Below, one piece after another: positions 30,530-34,793 of a DNA stretch of 34,793 bases; positions within the stretch are counted from its first letter, which is position 1; every line of letters starts with the position of its first letter. The stretch is from Oscillibacter sp. (GTDB lineage Bacteria; Bacillota; Clostridia; Oscillospirales; Oscillospiraceae): positions 1-34,793 of the forward strand of contig JAAWIL010000001.1 in NCBI GenBank assembly GCA_022796315.1, given 5' to 3'. The position numbers were made by a program, and so were the translations under genes. The notes under the pieces were generated by a model, which saw only the letters and a program-made list of their open reading frames with translations, was not told where the DNA came from and did no database searches.

Positions 30530-30679
30530 TTAGAGCCTGTATTCATAACCGGGGAATGCCGGATGGGGCCCCGCGAAATCGAAGATTTCGTGGGGAGAGG
30601 AAGAAACGGAACTGAGTGAACTTCCTTCTGGCGAAGACGGTTCGGACGGTGTTCAGCGGGTGTGAATACAGCCTCTTAA
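30530..30679. mobile_element. MITE-like element of about 150 bp between permease and kinase genes
   Basis: The ends TTAGAGCCTGTATTCA (30530) and TGAATACAGCCTCTTAA (to 30679) are near-perfect inverted repeats. Inside is a hairpin CCCCGCGAAATC/GATTTCGTGGGG. No coding capacity is seen. One end supplies the permease stop codon (TAA) and the other abuts the kinase ribosome site. The first 12 bases recur at the right edge of the window. Confidence 0.65.
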
Positions 30680-31482
30680 AGATCCTGCTTCGCCATGGAC
30701 AGCAGGCTTCCGATTCCGTAGACCGCCGCCCAGGCGATGGTGCATGCCAAAACCGTTCCAATCGGAGCAAGCCCGCTCTCCGGCATGTGGATGCCCTTCA
30801 CCACGGCGGCGAGAAAATACTGCTCCACGGGAGGCCAGCGCAGCAGCCTGCCCAGCGCTGCCGCCAGGGCGGCCGTCAGCCCGCTCCCGGACACCAGGGA
30901 CAGGATGATGCCCAGGGTGCTGCCTCTGGTCAGCGCGACCAGGACCAGAGCCATGAGGCCGAAGGCCCAGTGGGGCAGCCACATCCAGAGCGTATACCGC
31001 AAAATTTCTGAAATCGAATCCGGCGCCGGGTACATCTGGATCAGCATGGGGACCAGCAGCATCAGCAGGACGGATAACACCGTCAAGATTCCGCTGTAAA
31101 CGCCCGCCAGTACGATTTTTGACAGCACATAGTCCCGGCGGCGGGGCCTGACAGAACAGATATTTTTGATAAATCCGCTGGAAAAATCGCCGTTGACAAA
31201 CAGCGTCATTCCAATCCCCGTCATGACCAGCAAAAAGCCGCTTCCCAGAGTTTCGTGCATCAGATCCAGCTGGGAGAGATTGTGGATATACTCGCTCATC
31301 ATGCGGTCGGATTCCGTGATTTCCGCCCCCTGGGCCTCCATCGCGTCCATCATTTCCGAGTCCGCCACCGCGTAAGCCATGACGGTCACCAGGATCAGCA
31401 TCACAGCCGTCACGGCCAGAATCACGTAAAAGCTCCGGCTCCGAAACAGCCGCCGCAGGTCCATACACAGCAGATTAAACAT
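30676..31482 (-). CDS. ABC transporter permease (LanFEG/Bcr-like)
   Basis: 268 residues with six membrane segments and the ABC-2 pattern: an N-terminal helix (SRSFYVILAVTAVMLILVTV), a large loop to residue 90, then FLLVMTGIGMTLFVNGDFSS, GFIKNICSVRPRRRDYVLSK and further helices. It begins inside the end of the ATPase gene (8-bp overlap). The stop codon lies within the inverted repeat of the MITE-like element, so the original C-terminus may have been changed slightly. It forms an exporter with the ATPase at 31475, probably for a peptide or antibiotic. Confidence 0.85.
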   Translation of the reverse strand: MFNLLCMDLRRLFRSRSFYVILAVTAVMLILVTVMAYAVADSEMMDAMEAQGAEITESDRMMSEYIHNLSQLDLMHETLGSGFLLVMTGIGMTLFVNGDFSSGFIKNICSVRPRRRDYVLSKIVLAGVYSGILTVLSVLLMLLVPMLIQMYPAPDSISEILRYTLWMWLPHWAFGLMALVLVALTRGSTLGIILSLVSGSGLTAALAAALGRLLRWPPVEQYFLAAVVKGIHMPESGLAPIGTVLACTIAWAAVYGIGSLLSMAKQDL

Positions 31483-32386
31483 GACCGCCGCCTCCCATCC
31501 GCTCCAGAAAATATGCCTCCAGGTCCTGCCGGTGCAGGCCCATCTCCTCAATGGAAATCCCCGCCTGGGTGAGAAGCCGCCCCACGGCCTTGGTGTCCAC
31601 GGCCTCATAAATGCGCAGCTCGCCCTCCGGACGCATCTCCCAGCGCTTGAGGCGGAGCTCCCGCTCCAGCAGGGCCGCCGCCCTCTGGGGCTGGTCCGCT
31701 TTCAGGTGCAGGTAGTCGGCGCAGTTCTGCTCCAGCCCGGCGGCGGTGATCTGCTCCACCATCCGGCCCTCCTGGATGATGCCGTACCGGGTGGCGATTT
31801 TGCTCAGTTCCCCCAGGATGTGGGAGCTCACCAGGATGGTCAGGCCCCGCTCCCGGTTCAGCCGCAGCAGGAGCTCCCGCATCTCCCGGATGCCCTCCGG
31901 GTCCAGGCCGTTGATGGGCTCGTCCAGCAGCAGCAGGTCCGGCCCGCCCAGCAGGGCCAGGGCCACCCCCAGGCGCTGCTTCATGCCCATGGAGTAGTGG
32001 CGTAAGGGCTTTTTCTCCGCGGCGGACAGGCCCACGGTCCTCAAGATCTCCTCCACCTGCCGCGCCGGGCTGTCCAGACCCAGCAGGGCGGCGTGCAGCC
32101 GCAGGTTCTCCCGGCCGCTGAGGCCGGGGTAGAGTCCCGGCTGTTCAATGAGCACCCCCACCCGGCGGCGGGCCACCGGGTCCTGGACGGGCTTGCCGAA
32201 AATCAGCGCCTCCCCCTGGGTGGGCCGGGCCAATCCGCAGAGGAGTTTTAAGGTGGTGGACTTGCCCGCGCCGTTGCGGCCGATAAAGCCGTAGATGTCC
32301 CCCTGTTCCACCCGCAGGTCCAGGTGGTCCACGGCCCATTTGTCCCGGTACCGTTTGGACAGGCCTCTTGTTTCGATCACTGCCAT
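31475..32386 (-). CDS. ABC transporter ATP-binding protein (BcrA/LanF-like)
   Basis: 303 residues. Walker A is GRNGAGKST (36-44), the signature is YSMGMKQRLGVALALLG, and Walker B is LLLLDEPINGLDPEG, with SSHILGELSKIATRYGII after it. A C-terminal extension of about 90 residues is typical of bacitracin/lantibiotic self-resistance ATPases. The start at 32386 is chosen because GGAGGGGG stands upstream; the frame is open to 32431. It lies 87 bp after the response regulator, forming the order regulator, ATPase, permease, kinase. Confidence 0.92.
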   Translation of the reverse strand: MAVIETRGLSKRYRDKWAVDHLDLRVEQGDIYGFIGRNGAGKSTTLKLLCGLARPTQGEALIFGKPVQDPVARRRVGVLIEQPGLYPGLSGRENLRLHAALLGLDSPARQVEEILRTVGLSAAEKKPLRHYSMGMKQRLGVALALLGGPDLLLLDEPINGLDPEGIREMRELLLRLNRERGLTILVSSHILGELSKIATRYGIIQEGRMVEQITAAGLEQNCADYLHLKADQPQRAAALLERELRLKRWEMRPEGELRIYEAVDTKAVGRLLTQAGISIEEMGLHRQDLEAYFLERMGGGGHV

Positions 32387-32473
32387 AGGAACCCCCTCCT
32401 TTTTTGTTTGCAGGCTCAGTCTGGCAGACAAGTGCCCAAATATCGCAAAGGAAAGGTAAAGAAAGGGTAAAGT

Positions 32474-33145
32474 TTACTCGGCCAGCTTGAACCCGATGCC
32501 CCACACGGTCTGGATGTAGCCGTCCGTTCCGCTGGGCCGGAGCTTGGCCCGGATGTTGCTCATGTGGACGGTGATGGTCTTGTCCTCCACGGCGCAGGCC
32601 TCCTGCCAGACCGCCTCATAGATCTGCTGCTTGGTGAAGACCCGCTTGGGGCGGCCGGCCAGCAGCTCCACGATCCGGAACTCGTGGGCGGTGAGATTGA
32701 CCGGCTGGCCGGCGGCGGTCAGGGTCATCTCCTCCAGATTCAGGACCCAGTCCCGGTAGCGCAGGGCGGTTTCCGCCGGGAGGGCGCTGACGTGGCGGAG
32801 CTGGACCAGGATTCTGGCCCACAGCTCCTCCAGCTGGCAGGGCTTGGTGAGGTAGTCGTCGGCCCCCAGGCCCAGCAACTCCACCTTGTCGGCCAGCTCG
32901 CTTTTGGCCGACAGAACGATCACCGGCGTCCGGCTGGTTTTGCGGATTTCCGCAATCAGCGCGCTGCCGGACAGTCCCGGGAGCATCAGGTCCACCAGCA
33001 GCAGATCCACCCCGCCCGCCTGCCAGAGGAGCCGCCCCTCGGTGCCGGAAAAGGCCTGGAGGCACTGGCAGCCCTGCCGGCGCAGGTACTGGGCGGTGGA
33101 GTTGTTGATGTCGGTATCGTCTTCAATAATTAGAATGCGGGGCAT
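32474..33145 (-). CDS. OmpR-family response regulator
   Basis: 223 residues. The receiver domain has the acidic pair D9-D10, phosphorylated D52 in LLLVDLMLPG, and K101 in DDYLTKP. A winged-helix DNA-binding domain follows from about 125 (LTAHEFRIVELLAGRPKRVF, TITVHMSNIRAKLRP, VWGIGFKLAE). GAGGAGG stands eight nt before the ATG. It is the partner of the kinase at 29618 and should control the ABC transporter genes between them. Confidence 0.93.
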   Translation of the reverse strand: MPRILIIEDDTDINNSTAQYLRRQGCQCLQAFSGTEGRLLWQAGGVDLLLVDLMLPGLSGSALIAEIRKTSRTPVIVLSAKSELADKVELLGLGADDYLTKPCQLEELWARILVQLRHVSALPAETALRYRDWVLNLEEMTLTAAGQPVNLTAHEFRIVELLAGRPKRVFTKQQIYEAVWQEACAVEDKTITVHMSNIRAKLRPSGTDGYIQTVWGIGFKLAE

Positions 33146-33174
33146 GGGAAGGGCCTCCTCAGTCGTTTTTGAAG

Positions 33175-33180
33175 ATTATA
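33175..33180 (-). promoter_or_regulatory. -10 box of the response-regulator operon
   Basis: TATAAT on the minus strand, about 30 nt before the start codon; the -35 region (TTTCCT) is weak. It may need activation by the response regulator itself. Confidence 0.5.
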
Positions 33181-33254
33181 CCGTATTTTGGAGGGGAAGG
33201 AAATCCCCTGGAAAAAAATCCGGGCCGCGCGGCAAAAAAAGTTCAAATCCCCCC

Positions 33255-33285
33255 TTGACTCTCACACGGTGGTAGATGTTAAGAT
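33255..33285 (+). promoter_or_regulatory. MerR-type promoter with 19-bp spacer
   Basis: TTGACT, 19 nt, TAAGAT. A 19-bp spacer is typical of promoters that MerR-family proteins untwist to activate. A perfect palindrome CTTGAGCTCAAG (33289-33300) follows near the transcription start. The downstream gene encodes a MerR protein, so autoregulation is likely. Confidence 0.65.
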
Positions 33286-33323
33286 GTCCTTGAGCTCAAG
33301 AACACGAAGATGTGAGGTGCCTC

Positions 33324-34142
33324 ATGCTAAAGATCGGAGAATTTTCAAAACTGTCCAGAATCAGCATCCGTATGCTGCGCCGGTACGACGAGGTGGGCCT
33401 GCTGACGCCGGAGACCACCGATGCCTTCACCGGCTACCGCTACTACAGCGAGTACCAGCTTCCCGCCGCCAACCGCATCACGGCCCTGAAGCAGATGGGC
33501 TTCGGTCTGGCGGCCATCGCCGAGATCCTGCGGTGCTGGGACGACCCCACAGCGCTGGAGCGGTGCCTCGCCGTGAAGCGGGCGGAGGTGGAGACGGCCC
33601 TGGCGGAGGAGGCGCAGCGGCTGCGGCTTCTGGATACAGCCCTGGAGCGGCTGAGAAAGGATGAAGACAACATGAAGTACGATGTGACGGTCAAGACGAT
33701 TCCGGAGCGCTGTGTGGCCAGCGTCCGGCAGGTGATTTCCAACTACGACCGGGAGGGGGATCTGTGGGGCATCTACTGCCAGGAGACCGCCGGGATGAAG
33801 ATCCAGGACGGGGAGCCGATGTTCTGCGCCGCCGTGTACCACGACGGGGAGTACAAGGAGAGCGACGTGGATGTGGAGATCCAGAGGAGCGTGAAGGGGA
33901 CGTACCCCGACACGGAGCACGTGAAGTTTAAGACCGCCCCGGCGGTGCAGGCGGCCTCCGCCACCTTCCGGGGGAGCTATGACCAGATTGGGGGGATCAA
34001 TGAGGCCGTGGCCGCCTGGGTGCGGGAGAACGGCTGGGCCTTTGACGGGCCGATGTTCAACATCTACCACATCGGCCCCTATCAGACCCGGAACCCGGAG
34101 GAGTTTTTGACGGAGGTCTGCTACCCCGTGCGGAAGGAGTAA
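33324..34142 (+). CDS. MerR family regulator with GyrI-like effector-binding domain
   Basis: 272 residues from MLKIGEFSKL. Residues 1-70 are the MerR winged helix: SRISIRMLRRYDEVGLLTPE and TGYRYYSEYQLPAANRITAL. A coiled-coil linker follows (KRAEVETALAEEAQRLRLLD), then a GyrI-like/BmrR-type ligand domain (about 115-272) with VYHDGEYKESDVDVEI and TFRGSYDQIGGINEAVAAWV. Such proteins sense bulky drugs. The ATG at 33324 has AGGTG upstream. It is divergent from the two-component/ABC operon, so it could add drug-responsive control there, besides its own promoter. Confidence 0.9.
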   Translation: MLKIGEFSKLSRISIRMLRRYDEVGLLTPETTDAFTGYRYYSEYQLPAANRITALKQMGFGLAAIAEILRCWDDPTALERCLAVKRAEVETALAEEAQRLRLLDTALERLRKDEDNMKYDVTVKTIPERCVASVRQVISNYDREGDLWGIYCQETAGMKIQDGEPMFCAAVYHDGEYKESDVDVEIQRSVKGTYPDTEHVKFKTAPAVQAASATFRGSYDQIGGINEAVAAWVRENGWAFDGPMFNIYHIGPYQTRNPEEFLTEVCYPVRKE

Positions 34143-34170
34143 CCGGGGAAGGACCGCCCCGGAACGTCGA

Positions 34171-34200
34171 GACCGCCGCCCGTAAAGGCGGCGGTCTATT
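34171..34200. terminator. Bidirectional terminator between MerR and XRE genes
   Basis: GACCGCCGCC and GGCGGCGGTC form a perfect 10-bp stem with loop CGTAAA between two convergent genes. It is very GC-rich, with only a short T stretch on the plus side, and it touches the XRE stop codon. Confidence 0.7.
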
Positions 34201-34423
34201 TCCGTTTGCGGGGCGGATAGGGGCGGCGCTCGTCGGTGCGGCCCAGGAGATAGTCTACACTGGTGCCGTAGTAATCTGCCAGCCGTTCTGCCAGCTCCAG
34301 GGGCAGGGGGCGCTCCCCCCGCTCGTACTTGGAGTACAGGCTCTGGTCGCACAGCAGCTCCGCCGCCACCGTTTTCTGCTTGAGATCCAAATCCTCCCGG
34401 AGATCTCGAATGCGTAAGTTCAT
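34196..34423 (-). CDS. Small XRE family regulator
   Basis: 75 residues. A single Cro/CI-type helix-turn-helix covers nearly the whole protein: IRDLREDLDLKQKTVAAELL, SLYSKYERGERPLPLELAER, LADYYGTSVDYLLGRTD. The C-terminus is basic (PPRKRK). It is divergent from a 54-residue protein gene, with repeated ATTGTCCTA sites between, so it is a likely autoregulator of this pair. Confidence 0.9.
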   Translation of the reverse strand: MNLRIRDLREDLDLKQKTVAAELLCDQSLYSKYERGERPLPLELAERLADYYGTSVDYLLGRTDERRPYPPRKRK

Positions 34424-34455
34424 TGTATCACCCGAGATCAGTATATTTTGTACAT

Positions 34456-34489
34456 ATTGTCCTATTGAATTTTTGGACTAATTGTCCTA
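34456..34489. promoter_or_regulatory. Repeated ATTGTCCTA sites in the divergent promoter region
   Basis: ATTGTCCTA occurs at 34456 and 34481, and GGAC-TAATT-GTCC forms a palindrome at 34475-34487. On the minus strand TATACT (about 34442-34447) could be the -10 of the XRE gene. The sites are well placed for binding by the XRE protein. Confidence 0.5.
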
Positions 34490-34512
34490 AAACATATATA
34501 GAGGTGATCTGA

Positions 34513-34677
34513 ATGAATCTGAATAGGCCATATTTCCTACTGTTCAACGCTATTACAGATGCGTTGTGCATGCTGGAAAACCAGAATTATGGGCATTCGC
34601 GGGAGACCTTACGATGCGCCCGGCAGAAGGCGGAGGAGTTGATTCTGGCTGAATCGGACGATGCGCCGGACGGTTGA
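34513..34677 (+). CDS. Small protein of 54 residues, unknown function
   Basis: The frame begins MNLNRPYFLLFNAITDALCM and ends EELILAESDDAPDG; GAGGTGAT stands before the ATG. It looks like a short two-helix protein: the middle NQNYGHSRETLRCARQKAEE is helical and rich in charged residues. I recall similar short proteins beside XRE genes in related gut bacteria but cannot name a family. The stop codon lies in the loop of a strong terminator hairpin, so the last codons are part of the stem. Confidence 0.65.
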   Translation: MNLNRPYFLLFNAITDALCMLENQNYGHSRETLRCARQKAEELILAESDDAPDG

Positions 34678-34691
34678 CCGTCCGGCGCATC
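34660..34691 (+). terminator. Terminator hairpin overlapping the end of the 54-residue gene
   Basis: GATGCGCCGGACGG pairs perfectly with CCGTCCGGCGCATC around TTGA, which contains the stop codon. AAATTTCTT follows, a modest U stretch. Confidence 0.75.
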
Positions 34692-34698
34692 AAATTTC

Positions 34699-34793
34699 TT
34701 AGAGCCTGTTTAGGATCTCAGCGTGCGGGGATTGGCGAGGGGATTTTTTGTCCAGCAAGGCAAAAAGCCGCCGCAATCCTGGCGGATTGCAAG
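34699..34793. repeat. Start of a second repeat element, cut by the window edge
   Basis: It begins CTTAGAGCCTGT, the same 12 bases that start the MITE-like element at 30529, then diverges (TTAGGATCTCAGCG). A hairpin GCAATCC/GGATTGC is near 34773-34790. No gene is seen in this stretch; the far end is outside the window. Confidence 0.5.

Noticed and set aside
1..34793. CRISPR arrays, prophage and intact insertion sequences
   Set aside because: No regularly spaced repeats, no integrase or transposase motif, and no phage structural gene were seen on either strand.

Overview
The window looks like chromosome of an anaerobic, gut-type Clostridia, probably an Oscillospiraceae relative. That is inferred from strong AGGAGG-type ribosome sites, frequent GTG/TTG starts, moderate-to-high GC, abundant intrinsic terminators, ferredoxin-linked and oxygen-sensitive enzymes, and paired TRAP transporters. 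No taxon-specific marker such as rRNA is present, so the taxon is only a suggestion. No rRNA, CRISPR array, prophage or intact insertion sequence was seen.

Left part (1-8963, minus strand): a redox operon. It reads AhpD-like CxxC protein, terminator, dihydrolipoyl dehydrogenase with two N-terminal lipoyl-type domains, molybdopterin (Mo/W) oxidoreductase, two four-cluster ferredoxin-like subunits, a shortened aldehyde:ferredoxin-oxidoreductase-like protein, an FAD oxidoreductase, then a Moco-riboswitch-like leader with terminator in front of a small ECF-type membrane protein. This resembles an AorABC set joined to a Mo/W enzyme and a lipoamide-type reductase, except that the AOR-like subunit lacks most of its catalytic region.

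Middle plus-strand part (9371-16498): an operon for uptake and CoA activation of a carboxylic acid. It contains a family I CoA-transferase, an acyl-CoA dehydrogenase with Asp at the usual Glu base position, and TRAP transporter genes dctP, dctQ and dctM, followed by a terminator and a LysR regulator. A convergent pair follows on the minus strand: lipoate-protein ligase and a MarR regulator with a strong promoter and a perfect operator palindrome.

Second catabolic operon (28519-18711, minus strand): a FadR-type GntR regulator, then D-2-hydroxyacid dehydrogenase, TRAP dctQ and dctM, the four subunits of a 2-oxoacid:ferredoxin oxidoreductase, a 4-hydroxybutyryl-CoA-dehydratase-like flavoprotein with altered cluster ligands, and TRAP dctP. 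The gene set reads as a route: import a hydroxy acid, oxidise it to a 2-oxoacid, decarboxylate it to an acyl-CoA with reduced ferredoxin, then dehydrate or isomerise the acyl-CoA. Two copies of a TCATCAGATGA operator lie before the first enzyme gene.

Right part (28963-34793): an XRE regulator with a small protein, a LanFEG/Bcr-like ABC transporter with its two-component system (a MITE-like element sits between permease and kinase), a divergent MerR regulator, a second XRE regulator with a divergent 54-residue protein, and the start of another repeat element.

The most unusual items are the AOR-like protein missing its middle, the dehydratase-like enzyme with a CxxxxC plus CxxxC ligand set, and the lipoyl-bearing E3 next to AhpD with lplA nearby.
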